A DNA stretch of 64,000 nucleotides, taken from Singulisphaera sp. GP187. GTDB lineage: Bacteria; Planctomycetota; Phycisphaerae; Phycisphaerales; SM1A02. Each line of letters opens with the position of its first letter. The first letter of the stretch is position 1. The notes beneath the pieces were generated by a model. It saw nothing but the letters and a program-made list of their open reading frames with translations, did no database searches and was not told where the DNA came from. A program made the position numbers and the translations under genes. The stretch covers positions 62,001 to 126,000 of the forward strand of contig CAMBMO010000003.1 of assembly GCA_945868805.1 (NCBI GenBank), read 5' to 3'. Positions 25,053-33,370 of this stretch are shown piece after piece.

Positions 25053-26477
25053 TTACGACTTTCCTGCGGAGCGGCGATTCTTCGCATCATCGGGATCGCG
25101 CTTGCGCGCACTGAAGACCAGCTTGATCGGAACTTCCGAGTAGGGGAGTTCTTCGCGCAATCGATTGAGCAAGTATCGCTCATAGGTGCCCTCAAAGAGC
25201 GACGGCTTGTTGACGACCATCGCGATCGTTGGAGGATTCGTCTCGATCTGCGAGATGTAATAGATCTTCGCGATCGTCCCTAGCTTGGACGAGGGTCCTC
25301 GTTCAGTCAACACGCGTTGCACGAGCGCGTTGAGTTTCCCGGTCGTTTCGCGGTGGCTCGACTGTGTGTGCAGGTTGAACGCCATCGCGACCGCGTCGTT
25401 GATCGAGTCGCCATTTTTCGCGCTGACGAAGACCATCGGGGCGAAGTTGAGCATCGGGAGTTCCTGCGTGAGGTACTCCAAATAGTCGCTGGTGCTCCGC
25501 GCCTTCTCGACGAGGTCCCACTTGTTCACGACGATGACGGTCGGCTTGAACTGCTCGACAAGTTCTCCCGCGAGCTGTTTTTCGATTTGTGAGACGGGTT
25601 CGGTCGCATCGAGAAGCAGGAGCGCAACATCGGCTCTTCGGATCGCGACCTGTGTCCGATTGTGCGAGTAGTACTCGACATCGTCCGCCCACGACTTACG
25701 TTTGCGAATACCGGCCGTGTCGATGGCGATGAATATTCGCCCATCAGATTCGAATCGCACATCAACCGAGTCGCGCGTGGTGCCGGCGATTTCGCTGACG
25801 ATGACCCGAGGGGCGCCAGCGAGCGCATTGACGAGACTGCTCTTGCCAGCGTTGCGGCGACCGACGATTGCGACTTTCATCTCCGGTGAAGCAACGTCTT
25901 CTTGTGGACGCGATCCCAGTCGTGTCCAAAGTGCCTCCATCAGTTTCCGGATTCCCGAGCCCGCCTTTGTCGAGACGGGCAGTATGTCACCGAATCCAAG
26001 TGCGGCCGCTTCCATCGCATGCACTTCCCACGATGGACCGTCGACCTTGTTGGCGACCTGCATGACACGGTCGGTGTTTCCAGCGCGACGCAGAAGTTGC
26101 GCGATTTTCTCATCGAGCGCGGTGATCCCGGACTGCGCGTCAATAGTGAAGAGCACAATTGTCGCGCCTTCAATTGCGGCGAGAATCTGCCCCTCGATAT
26201 CGGGAGCGAGCATCGCGAGGTCCTGGCCTGCATCGTCGAAGCGTTTGCCTTCGGCAGAATAGATTCCGAAACCGCCCGTGTCGCAAAGCTCTGCGACGCG
26301 TGGCAGAGCGTCGTCATCCGACTCGGCAGGTGGGGTGATCGTGACGATGGTCGAAATGCGATCTCGCGTCACACCTGGCGTCGGATCAACAATTGAAATG
26401 CGTTCGCCTGCCAGCCTATTGAAGAGGCTGGACTTGCCGACATTGGGTCGTCCGACGATGGCGATGACTGGAAGCAT
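25053..26477 (-). CDS. der: Ribosome-assembly GTPase Der (EngA)
   Basis: 474-residue double GTPase needed for 50S subunit maturation. First G domain: GRPNVGKSS (9-17), DTGG (66-69), NKVD (143-146). Second: GRRNAGKSS (206-214), then IDTAGIRKRKSWADDVEYYS and VVNKWDLVEK. The C-terminal KH-like domain (about 380-460) ends in PIKLVFSARKRDPDD. The first domain has an extra acidic loop, PPAESDDDALPR (49-60), between switch I and the DTGG motif. The ATG at 26477 gives the canonical N-terminus and has AAGGAAAAGAG upstream. It is followed at once by the ricT-like gene. Confidence 0.97.
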   Translation of the reverse strand: MLPVIAIVGRPNVGKSSLFNRLAGERISIVDPTPGVTRDRISTIVTITPPAESDDDALPRVAELCDTGGFGIYSAEGKRFDDAGQDLAMLAPDIEGQILAAIEGATIVLFTIDAQSGITALDEKIAQLLRRAGNTDRVMQVANKVDGPSWEVHAMEAAALGFGDILPVSTKAGSGIRKLMEALWTRLGSRPQEDVASPEMKVAIVGRRNAGKSSLVNALAGAPRVIVSEIAGTTRDSVDVRFESDGRIFIAIDTAGIRKRKSWADDVEYYSHNRTQVAIRRADVALLLLDATEPVSQIEKQLAGELVEQFKPTVIVVNKWDLVEKARSTSDYLEYLTQELPMLNFAPMVFVSAKNGDSINDAVAMAFNLHTQSSHRETTGKLNALVQRVLTERGPSSKLGTIAKIYYISQIETNPPTIAMVVNKPSLFEGTYERYLLNRLREELPYSEVPIKLVFSARKRDPDDAKNRRSAGKS

Positions 26478-26541
26478 TGGGGTTCGGCTCTTTTCCTTAG
26501 GGGGTGGGCAAGCATAGTCGCTCGGCCGAGCTTCCCCGTGC

Positions 26542-27156
26542 CTACGTCCGAACACGCATGACGAATCCAAACTTCTTGCAGAGCGCCATTTGCTCGCGAC
26601 GCATGAGCGTGATCGCACGCCGAACCCCCTTTGGAGTTCGCGATTCATAGTGCAGCAGTGTCAGCCAATAGGCTTCGAAGATCGTTGACTCGAGCCACGG
26701 CACTTCCCGCGTGAATCCGCTGATGGCCAACGCATTCGTGCGCTTCAAAAACTTCGCGAGTCTTGCGGGAGCAATCTTCAAGTAACGGCATCCCGAGAAA
26801 TGAAGGATGCGCCCTCCGCATTTTCCCGCAAGGAGTTCTTCGAGATCGTCTAGCGAGATGCGCTCGAGCGGAACGCGCATGTCGCCAGGGAGCAATTCGC
26901 CTGGGCGAGAGTGAATCGCAAACCAGAGGATGTCAAAGCGTCGGTATCGCGTCTGGAATGAACGGCGTAAATAGAACTCGATTTCGGCGCGCGTGACGAC
27001 ATCGCGCAGGACATACGGGATGCGAGCGTCGCTCGATTCCATCAAGTCGAGCACGGGACGCATCGACATTGGTCGCACGAGTCCGAACCAGTCAGCTTCG
27101 ACACAGAAAATTCCGTGCTTGCCCAGAATCTTTTGTGATCTCGTCATCGGTTTCAT
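26542..27156 (-). CDS. Conserved-looking hypothetical protein, possibly DUF6642-like
   Basis: 204-residue soluble protein. I recognise no firm function; the pattern GIFCVEADWFG, FDILWFAIHSRPGELLPGD, SLDDLEELLAGKCGGRILHFSGC and TNALAISGFTREVPWLESTIFEAYWL resembles small proteins annotated DUF6642, but this is from memory and weak. The FDILWFAIHS/ILHFSGC layout, with alternating strands and helices, suggests a caspase- or CHAT-like alpha/beta core, though no His/Cys dyad can be assigned safely. The ATG at 27156 overlaps the gpmI stop (ATGA, 27153-27156), so the two genes are translationally coupled. Confidence 0.6.
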   Translation of the reverse strand: MKPMTRSQKILGKHGIFCVEADWFGLVRPMSMRPVLDLMESSDARIPYVLRDVVTRAEIEFYLRRSFQTRYRRFDILWFAIHSRPGELLPGDMRVPLERISLDDLEELLAGKCGGRILHFSGCRYLKIAPARLAKFLKRTNALAISGFTREVPWLESTIFEAYWLTLLHYESRTPKGVRRAITLMRREQMALCKKFGFVMRVRT

Positions 27157-28763
27157 CGGATAAGTGAGCGACCAGTCATCGCCGAAGGAATGGGCAGTCC
27201 AATCATGTCGAGCATCGTCGGAGCAATGTCGGCGAGTCGACCGCCTGAGCGAAGGGATCGTCCTCGCAAGTGCGCTCCCACAACAATGAGTGGTACGTCG
27301 TAGTTTGTGTGCGCGGTGTGCGGTGCGCCAGTGATGGGATCTTTCATCTGCTCGACATTTCCATGATCTGCCGTGATGACGAGCGATCCGCCGCGTGCGA
27401 GGACCGCATCCGTGATCTTCCCAACGCAATCGTCGACAATCTCGACGGCCTTGATCGCCGCGGGGAGCGACCCTGTGTGGCCAACCATGTCGCAGTTGGC
27501 GAAGTTGACGATGATCACATCCTCGCAGTCTGGCGCTGAAATCCGACCAAGAACGGCCGCGAGCACTCCCGCGGCGTTCATCTCGGGCTTCAGGTCGTAT
27601 GTTGCGACATCGCGTGGACTCGCGACGATGGCTCGCGATTCACCATCGAAGGGTTCCTCGCGGTAGTCGTTGAAGAAGAACGTCACATGCGGAAACTTTT
27701 CCGTCTCGGCACAGCGGAATTGACGAAGCCCTTGAGTCGATAGCCACGATCCCAGGATGTCTGGCATCTTCGCGGGGCGTTCAAAGACAACATGGACCGG
27801 CAGTCCGCGTTCATAGTTTGCCATCGTGCAGAAGTACAAGTCGCGCGGAATCTCGCCGCGCTCGAAGCCACCGTTGGGGAGTGCTCGGAAGTCTTGCTCG
27901 TTGAACAGGAACGCCTTCACGATCTCGCGCGGACGGTCTCCGCGAAAGTTGAAAAAGATCACCGCGTCGCCATCGCAAATCGCTCCATCGACTCCCGCGA
28001 TGCGTGTCGCCGGCACAAACTCGTCGCTTGTTTGGGTCGCAGATGGTGGCGCTGCATAATGCGCGTCAATGGTTGCGAGAGCGGATGTGCTGGTCCGTTC
28101 GCTTCGACCAAGCAAGCATTCCCATGCGCATCGAACGCGTTCCCACCGGTGGTCGCGGTCCATGGCGTAGAAGCGACCGATCACTGTAGCGATCCGCCCA
28201 CCGCTTCGAGCAAGGGACGCTTCGAGAGCTTTGATGTACTTCTTCGCGCTCTGCGGTGCACAGTCGCGACCGTCGGTGAAGAGTTGGACGAAGAGGCGAT
28301 CCGCTGGAAACTGGCATGCATGCGCCATCTCAACGAGGGCGAGGAGGTGGGAAAGATCGCTGTGCACCTGTCCGTCGCTGACCAATCCCATGAGATGGAC
28401 CTTTTTCCCAGTCACTTTGCTTCGTCGGAAAGCTTCTTGCAATGTCGAATTCGTCGCAAATCGACCATCCAGAACCGCGTGCGAAATTCGCATGAGCTCT
28501 TGATCGACGATTCGGCCAGCACCGATGTTCTGGTGTCCGACTTCAGAATTCCCCATCACCGGGCCTTCGGGACCGACTGGCAATCCGACATCTTCTCCGC
28601 TGGTGCGAATGAGAACCGTGGGGTACTCCAGAGATAGTCTTGCGTCCACGGGTGTGCGGGCGAGAACCAGCGCATTGAACGAGTCGTGCGATCGGTGTGG
28701 ATTTCGTCCCCACCCGTCGCGAACGATGAGCACGCACGGCGTATTGGAAAGCGCTTTCGCCAC
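27153..28763 (-). CDS. gpmI: 2,3-bisphosphoglycerate-independent phosphoglycerate mutase
   Basis: Glycolytic interconversion of 3- and 2-phosphoglycerate by the Mn-dependent, cofactor-independent enzyme. 536 residues from the GTG at 28763, which places the family start VLIVRDGWGRNP at residues 11-22. Catalytic Ser73 in MGNSEVGHQNIGAGR; other family blocks are FTDGRDCAPQSAKKYI, AIDRDHRWERV-like (YAMDRDHRWERV), VIFFNFRGDRPREI, FANCDMVGHTGS and TADHGNVEQMKDP. The frame runs open upstream to 29000 across the divergent yggS leader, but that part shows no homology. The start is not certain. Followed by the hypothetical gene with a 4-bp overlap. Confidence 0.95.
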   Translation of the reverse strand: MAKALSNTPCVLIVRDGWGRNPHRSHDSFNALVLARTPVDARLSLEYPTVLIRTSGEDVGLPVGPEGPVMGNSEVGHQNIGAGRIVDQELMRISHAVLDGRFATNSTLQEAFRRSKVTGKKVHLMGLVSDGQVHSDLSHLLALVEMAHACQFPADRLFVQLFTDGRDCAPQSAKKYIKALEASLARSGGRIATVIGRFYAMDRDHRWERVRCAWECLLGRSERTSTSALATIDAHYAAPPSATQTSDEFVPATRIAGVDGAICDGDAVIFFNFRGDRPREIVKAFLFNEQDFRALPNGGFERGEIPRDLYFCTMANYERGLPVHVVFERPAKMPDILGSWLSTQGLRQFRCAETEKFPHVTFFFNDYREEPFDGESRAIVASPRDVATYDLKPEMNAAGVLAAVLGRISAPDCEDVIIVNFANCDMVGHTGSLPAAIKAVEIVDDCVGKITDAVLARGGSLVITADHGNVEQMKDPITGAPHTAHTNYDVPLIVVGAHLRGRSLRSGGRLADIAPTMLDMIGLPIPSAMTGRSLIR

Positions 28764-28827
28764 GTGCGCGAGGATATCGCGCAGAGGTGATGTGTCGGAT
28801 AGGCTTGGATCATTGGAGGTCTCGGCA

Positions 28828-29649
28828 ATGCAGGAAGCAACGGCCCACACTGGCACGATGAACGGAACTCTTCGAGAACGATACGACGCAGTCAACGCGC
28901 GAATTGCGGCTGCTGCTGTGCGCAGCGGACGCAAGCCTGAGCAAATCATGGTCGTGGTCGTGACAAAGTCCGCGACGATCGAGCAGATTCGCGAACTCAT
29001 TTCGTTCGGCCACCAAGATTTCGGCGAGAACCGAGTTCAGCAACTGATTCAGCGATCCGCGCAAATCGACGAGCACTTCGTGCGACTTCGCGAGTTGCGA
29101 GGGAGCGCTCCGGAGGTTCGTTGGCACATGATTGGATCGGTTCAACGAAACAAGGTGCGCAAGACGGTGGATTTGGCGCGGCTGATTCAGTCGGTCGACA
29201 GTCTTCGACTCGCCGAAGAGATTCATGTGCAAGCGGCACGGCGCGAACAGCCAATCGATGTGTTGCTCGAAGTCAATGTTTCGGGCGAGATATCCAAGCA
29301 CGGCATCACGGGCGCAGCTGTGCGGCATGTTGTGCAGCAACTTGACACGATGGTCAATCTTCGAGTGCGCGGGCTGATGTGCATGGCGCCACTTGAAGGG
29401 GGCGCAGTCGAAGCGCGTAAGACTTTCGACCGAGCCTTTGAACTCTTTACCGATGTTCGCCAAAGCGGTCAGGGTGGCAAGACATTCGATCTGCTCTCGA
29501 TGGGAATGTCAGCCGACTTCGAAGCGGCGATCGAGGCGGGAGCCAACATCGTTCGGATCGGATCGGCGATCATCGGTCCAGAGCTCGGTCTGCCTGACGG
29601 CAACGCGAACATCGATACGGACTCGACGAACGAATCGGACGGCCAATGA
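28828..29649 (+). CDS. yggS: YggS-family PLP homeostasis protein
   Basis: 273-residue PLP-binding protein of the YggS/PROSC family, which buffers pyridoxal phosphate; it has no known catalytic reaction. PLP lysine Lys47 lies in MVVVVTKSAT; other family blocks are GHQDFGENRVQQL, WHMIGSVQRNKVRKTVDL, DVLLEVNVSGEISKHGI, LRVRGLMCMAPL and LSMGMSADFEAAIEAGANIVRIG. The ATG at 28828 has GGAGG 8 nt upstream; an ATG at 28858 is less likely. The stop overlaps the tmk start by 4 bp, so the pair is coupled. Divergent from gpmI. Confidence 0.93.
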   Translation: MQEATAHTGTMNGTLRERYDAVNARIAAAAVRSGRKPEQIMVVVVTKSATIEQIRELISFGHQDFGENRVQQLIQRSAQIDEHFVRLRELRGSAPEVRWHMIGSVQRNKVRKTVDLARLIQSVDSLRLAEEIHVQAARREQPIDVLLEVNVSGEISKHGITGAAVRHVVQQLDTMVNLRVRGLMCMAPLEGGAVEARKTFDRAFELFTDVRQSGQGGKTFDLLSMGMSADFEAAIEAGANIVRIGSAIIGPELGLPDGNANIDTDSTNESDGQ

Positions 29650-30344
29650 CACTTTCGGCGACCATGACGGCGCGACTAGCATCGGTCGCTATGCGAGACT
29701 CGTCCGCATGGACAACACACCTTCCCGGGAAATTCGTCGTCTTCGACGGTCCCGATGGAAGTGGCAAGAGCACGCAGTTTCGCGCAGTCGCTGACGCGGC
29801 ACGAGGAGCTGGTGTTGAAACGATCGAGGTGCGCGAGCCAGGTGGTACGAAGATCGGCGAGAAGATTCGAGATGTGCTCTTGGATCCTGCGAACACAGAG
29901 ATGGTGACTCGCTGCGAGATGCTGCTCTATATGGCGAGTCGAGCGCAATTGTTCGAGGAGCGCATTCAGCCAGCGCTCGCACGTGGCGCCTTCGTGTTGG
30001 CGGACAGATTCATTTCTTCGACACTTGCGTATCAAGGCAGCGCTGGCGGGTTGGCGCGCACAGACATCTTGGCGATTGGAGATATCGCCATCGGTGGACG
30101 GTGGCCCGACTTAGTCGTCGTCTTCGATGTGGACTGGGCGACTGCACAGCGAAGAATGTCGCGCGCGCTCGATCGCATGGAGCAGAAGGATGCCGACTAT
30201 CACCGACGAGTGCGCGAGGGATACCTCGAGCAAGCGCGCGAGCAGCCGGACAAGTACCTCGTGGTCGATTCGACCGCAGAGCCTGAAACAGTTATTGCGA
30301 ATCTGACACGGGGACTTCACGACCGACTTTGTTCTCGGCGATGA
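29646..30344 (+). CDS. tmk: Thymidylate kinase
   Basis: Phosphorylates dTMP to dTDP for DNA synthesis. 232 residues with P-loop FDGPDGSGKST (33-43), REPGGTKIGEKIRD, MLLYMASRAQLFEE, the DR motif LADRFISSTLAYQG, and RMSRALDRMEQKDADYHRRVREGYLE in the lid region. The N-terminus is about 25 residues longer than usual from the ATG at 29646, which overlaps the yggS stop (ATGA); an internal ATG at 29664 or 29691 would give a more typical length. Coupled with yggS; convergent with gmk, 27 bp between stops. Confidence 0.95.
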   Translation: MTLSATMTARLASVAMRDSSAWTTHLPGKFVVFDGPDGSGKSTQFRAVADAARGAGVETIEVREPGGTKIGEKIRDVLLDPANTEMVTRCEMLLYMASRAQLFEERIQPALARGAFVLADRFISSTLAYQGSAGGLARTDILAIGDIAIGGRWPDLVVVFDVDWATAQRRMSRALDRMEQKDADYHRRVREGYLEQAREQPDKYLVVDSTAEPETVIANLTRGLHDRLCSRR

Positions 30345-30371
30345 TCGAAGTGCAAGATTGTGGCACCAAAA

Positions 30372-30980
30372 TTAACTGTGGGGGACTTGACCCATCCGCC
30401 CCGCGACCAGTCCGCAAATCGTGTCGATCGCCTTGGTGAGATCGTCGTTGACGATGAACTCGTTGAAGGTCTTACCAGCGCGCGCGCGCGCGATCTCGCG
30501 TGTGCTCGCCGCGAACCTTCGTTGAATCGTCGCTTCGTCTTCGCGGCCACGTGCGCGAAGTCGGTGGAGGAGTTCCTCTTCGCTCGGTGGAAGAACGAAC
30601 ACACCGTACATCTGCGGGCACTGCGCCTTCACCTGCTCGGCGCCTTGCACATCGATGTCGAGAATCGCGAGTTGCCCTCGCGCGATCGCGGCATCCACCG
30701 GCGCACGTGGGGTTCCATACCACGACTTGCCGAAGACTTCGGCGTGTTCGAGAAAGCTCTTCGAGTCGATCAACTTCTGGAACGCCGACTCGCTGATGAA
30801 ATTGTAATCGCGTCCATCGACTTCTCCCGGTCCAGCACTCCGTGTGGTCGCCGAGACACTGAAGTATCCGCCAAATCTCTTGAGGAGTTCGTGCACGATC
30901 GATGTCTTGCCGACACCAGACGGTCCCGCGAGAACTAGGAGCAATCCACTGCGAGCATCATGTCCATCCGCTTCAGCCAT
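30372..30980 (-). CDS. gmk: Guanylate kinase
   Basis: Phosphorylates GMP/dGMP to the diphosphate. 202 residues of normal length: P-loop LAGPSGVGKTS (17-27), SATTRSAGPGEVDGRDYNFIS in the GMP-binding domain, FLEHAEVFGKSWYGTPRAPV, GQLAILDIDVQGAEQVK and VFVLPPSEEELLHRLRARGRE. The ATG at 30980 is preceded by TACACT with a 6-nt gap and no Shine-Dalgarno sequence, so the message may be leaderless. Confidence 0.97.
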   Translation of the reverse strand: MAEADGHDARSGLLLVLAGPSGVGKTSIVHELLKRFGGYFSVSATTRSAGPGEVDGRDYNFISESAFQKLIDSKSFLEHAEVFGKSWYGTPRAPVDAAIARGQLAILDIDVQGAEQVKAQCPQMYGVFVLPPSEEELLHRLRARGREDEATIQRRFAASTREIARARAGKTFNEFIVNDDLTKAIDTICGLVAGRMGQVPHS

Positions 30981-30986
30981 TGCCCG

Positions 30987-30992
30987 AGTGTA
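30987..30992 (-). promoter_or_regulatory. Putative -10 box of a leaderless gmk transcript
   Basis: TACACT on the minus strand, 6 nt before the gmk ATG. Transcription would begin at or beside the A of ATG. No convincing -35 TTGACA-like box lies 16-18 bp upstream. Confidence 0.45.
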
Positions 30993-31019
30993 AGGATTCG
31001 CCCACTCGGCGAGGATGGA

Positions 31020-31453
31020 TCATTCGCCAGGCTTCTTTGGCTGCCATCCCTTGACTCCATCTTTCAGCATGTCGAACATGTGCCAGATCGAGCAGAATTC
31101 ATCGCTGGGATTTGGCTCGTATCCACAGTCGTGCGCAAAGGCAGTGCCAGGATCACTGACGACGGGGAAGTTCCATCCACGAAGCGAAATCTGCTTCGTG
31201 AGCGACGCTGGTGAATCTGGCGAAGCCAACACAAATGAACATCGCTCCCGCACGTGGCGCGAGAATCCGATGAACCCGGCCGCCTAGATTGCGCAGTACT
31301 GGAACCGTTCGCCCATCGGCCCGTCATGAGTGGATTTGCGCAGAGCGGTCAACTCCCCCTCAGGATCTCGATTTGTTTCTCGAGTGCGTCGATGGCGGGA
31401 TTCGAGTGCGCAGGGGTGCCCGCTGTGGCCTCGGTCGAAGTGGTGTTGCTCAT
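31020..31453 (-). pseudogene. Decayed DUF899-family thioredoxin-fold gene
   Basis: Remnant of a DUF899 (COG4312-like dithiol-disulfide oxidoreductase) gene, normally about 230-260 codons but only about 144 here. The start is intact (ATG at 31453; SNPAIDALEKQIEILRG). A run of five G near 31358 then shifts frame, giving a stop at 31349-31351; in the shifted frame the family sequence resumes as ELTALRKS. Next comes MGERFQYCAI, a stop codon (TAG, probably from a Trp codon in the family's CxxW region), then AAGFIGFSRHVRERCSFVLASPD and RGWNFPVVSDPGTAFAHDCGY, ending DEFCSIWHMFDMLKDGVKGW at 31020. Segments are missing before MGERF and after CGYEP. Several independent lesions argue for real decay rather than a sequencing error. 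Confidence 0.75.
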
Positions 31454-31632
31454 CACGACAAAGTACCCAACCCTCGCGGGCAGATCACGCCTTCCGGAGG
31501 GCGCTCTCTGCCGGTAAGACCGCCATTTCAGAAAATCTTTAGAAGTTCGGTAATGAAATGGAGAGTTGTCTCCTTATGTCAGTGCATAGGCGGCGGTTTC
31601 GGACCCGGAGTCCGCGAGAAAGTGGGGTATCC

Positions 31633-32886
31633 ATGTCTCGAGACGAAGTCCGTCGGGATCGAGTCAGTCAGTTTGTCGATCTCGCACGCATCTACCGAAG
31701 GTGGACGAAAGTCCAAACGGCACAGGCACTCGGGCGCGAGCCATCGAAGGTCGTGCCCGAAAGCGGAAATCCAAAGCTTGATCTTGTGGTCGGGCTCGCA
31801 GAGGCGCTCGACTGGGAAGTAGGCGATGTCGCCGAAGGCATTTGGCGCGACGAGGCAGAGTCGTACGAGCAGATTGAAAAGATCGCAGAGCGGGGATTCG
31901 CCGTGCTCGACCGCGAAGCAATCGAAGCACACCGTGCTGGGGAGTATCGACGCATGACCGAGCTTGCACGAGCGCTCTTCCTCGCAGCCCATACTGGGAG
32001 CGAGCGTGCGACTGCAGCGAATCGCCTCGCAGGTGCCTACGACGGACTCGGCCGGTACACGAAGGCTCTCGCGGCCTTGCAGCGCGGGCTTTCCGAACCG
32101 GAGGTTCCATCGCATGTCCGCATGATTCTCGAAGTGAATCTTGCGAATGCGCACTACGCGCTCTGGCATCTCGTCGAGGCGTGCGCCGTAGCAAACGGGC
32201 TCGTCCAACGATTCCAGGTGCGTGTTGCGCAAAGTCGTACCGAGCGGGTCGTTTGCGCATTTGGACACTATGTGCGTGGGCAGTCGCAGCGACGGCTCAT
32301 CGAAACGGATCCACTCAGTGGCAATGTCCACGCGGAGGCAGCGAAGGCGGACCTTCAAATCGCAATGGAGTCCTATGGAGCACTCGCGACGGAATTCGAC
32401 GATCCTTCGTACGCAGGAGTCGCAAACACCTGCACCGGAGCGATCATCGAGTGCAATGCGGCGCTCGGCATTGTCGATCCGATCTGCGCCGCGGAGGCTC
32501 TCTCCGTCGGACTCGATCAGGTCGTCGATGTCGCAAACTATCCACCCGGTGATTGGCTCGAGAGCTATGGTTGGTGGGCAGTGTTCGGTTGCAATGTCGC
32601 GCTCCGGGGATTGAGTGGTCCAGAGCTTCATCGTCACATGGCGATCTTCTCGAACAAGACTTCCGAGATCGCGGAGCGAATGGAGAACTGGTCGATGCGC
32701 GAGCGTGCCTTCACATTCGAGCATCTGCGCCGTCAGCGGATGAACGAATCGCTTGGATATTCGACCGAGTGGCTACTCGATGACGAGGATGTTCGCACCG
32801 TGACCGGGACGATGGGTCGTTTTCCGTCGTTCCGCGAGACTGGATGGCGAATACTGGAGAGTTCCCGTGCTCTGCACAACGCCTGA
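31633..32886 (+). CDS. XRE-type HTH regulator with TPR-like helical domain
   Basis: 417-residue cytoplasmic protein. Residues about 5-60 look like an XRE-type helix-turn-helix (KVQTAQALGREPSKVVPESGNPKLDLVVGLAEALDWEVGDVAEGI). The rest is all-helical with TPR character: HRAGEYRRMTELARALFLAA, ANRLAGAYDGLGRYTKALAALQRGL, MILEVNLANAHYALWHLVEACAV, FGHYVRGQSQRRLIETDP. The HTH-plus-TPR layout recalls RRNPP peptide sensors of Firmicutes, an inference from architecture only. Start ATG at 31633 is preferred over 31558 because the HTH begins just after it. A 102-residue exported protein is encoded 19 bp downstream. Confidence 0.7.
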   Translation: MSRDEVRRDRVSQFVDLARIYRRWTKVQTAQALGREPSKVVPESGNPKLDLVVGLAEALDWEVGDVAEGIWRDEAESYEQIEKIAERGFAVLDREAIEAHRAGEYRRMTELARALFLAAHTGSERATAANRLAGAYDGLGRYTKALAALQRGLSEPEVPSHVRMILEVNLANAHYALWHLVEACAVANGLVQRFQVRVAQSRTERVVCAFGHYVRGQSQRRLIETDPLSGNVHAEAAKADLQIAMESYGALATEFDDPSYAGVANTCTGAIIECNAALGIVDPICAAEALSVGLDQVVDVANYPPGDWLESYGWWAVFGCNVALRGLSGPELHRHMAIFSNKTSEIAERMENWSMRERAFTFEHLRRQRMNESLGYSTEWLLDDEDVRTVTGTMGRFPSFRETGWRILESSRALHNA

Positions 32887-32905
32887 AAGGCAGAAGGAGA
32901 TTCCC

Positions 32906-33214
32906 ATGAGAAGTATTTACAAGCGAAATCATTCTTCAAGTCGCGCATCGATCGCAACGACCGCGCTTCGAGCCGTGATGCTGTTGTTGGCATCGGTTAT
33001 GGCGGTCTCTGTCCTCGCGCCGAACGCGCAGGGCACGCCACCGCGCAGTCGCCAGCGAAGTGTCGTGGCGCAGATGTATCCGCAGGGGTTCGTGGACTTC
33101 ATGGATGCCGAGTTTGGTCGCATGTGGATGCACACCGTTCAGGAACGGGCCGTCCGCTGCATGTATCTGAATTGGCTCCAGAAGAACAGCGATCCCGCAA
33201 AGAAGGATTCCTAA
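32906..33214 (+). CDS. Small exported protein next to the HTH/TPR regulator
   Basis: 102-residue protein of unknown function. A basic N-terminus (RSIYKRNHSSSR) and hydrophobic core (ALRAVMLLLASVMAVSVLA) with a probable cleavage near PNAQG give a clear signal peptide. The mature part is about 60 residues, with VVAQMYPQGFVDFMDAEFGRMWMH and one Cys. The ATG at 32906 has a strong AGAAGGAG 8 nt upstream. It lies 19 bp after the regulator and almost certainly shares its transcript. Two stem-loops follow the stop (33254-33325). It could be a secreted signal precursor, an envelope protein or the regulator's target; the sequence does not decide. Confidence 0.65.
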   Translation: MRSIYKRNHSSSRASIATTALRAVMLLLASVMAVSVLAPNAQGTPPRSRQRSVVAQMYPQGFVDFMDAEFGRMWMHTVQERAVRCMYLNWLQKNSDPAKKDS

Positions 33215-33253
33215 CCCGCGCGCGGGGCACTGGCTCCGCGGCGATAAATCACT

Positions 33254-33325
33254 GTCGACACAAATCACCGCCTGTGATGTTGTCGACCAATGGCGCTCCC
33301 CGCATGATCTCGTTCGTGCGGGGAG
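33254..33325. terminator. Two stem-loops between convergent genes
   Basis: First hairpin: GTCGACA (33254-33260) pairs with TGTCGAC (33281-33287), with an inner ATCAC/GTGAT stem. Second: CTCCCCGCA (33296-33304) pairs perfectly with TGCGGGGAG (33317-33325) around a 12-nt loop. No T-run follows on either strand, so intrinsic termination is uncertain; the position between the 3' ends of the small exported protein and lpdA fits a bidirectional terminator or mRNA-end stabiliser. Confidence 0.4.
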
Positions 33326-33370
33326 TTCGCTATCGAGTGAATGCGCCGCGAAATGAGAGCTGCAGTTCGT

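Noticed and set aside
29646-30980. tRNA or small RNA in the short gap between tmk and gmk
   Set aside because: The gap is 27 bp and shows no cloverleaf or strong hairpin.
31111-31130. GTATCCACAG as a DnaA box and possible origin
   Set aside because: It is a single imperfect box inside a pseudogene, with no cluster, AT-rich unwinding element or dnaA nearby.
31349-31360. G-run frameshift in the DUF899 remnant as a programmed frameshift
   Set aside because: A downstream nonsense codon and two internal deletions also break the gene, so decay is simpler.
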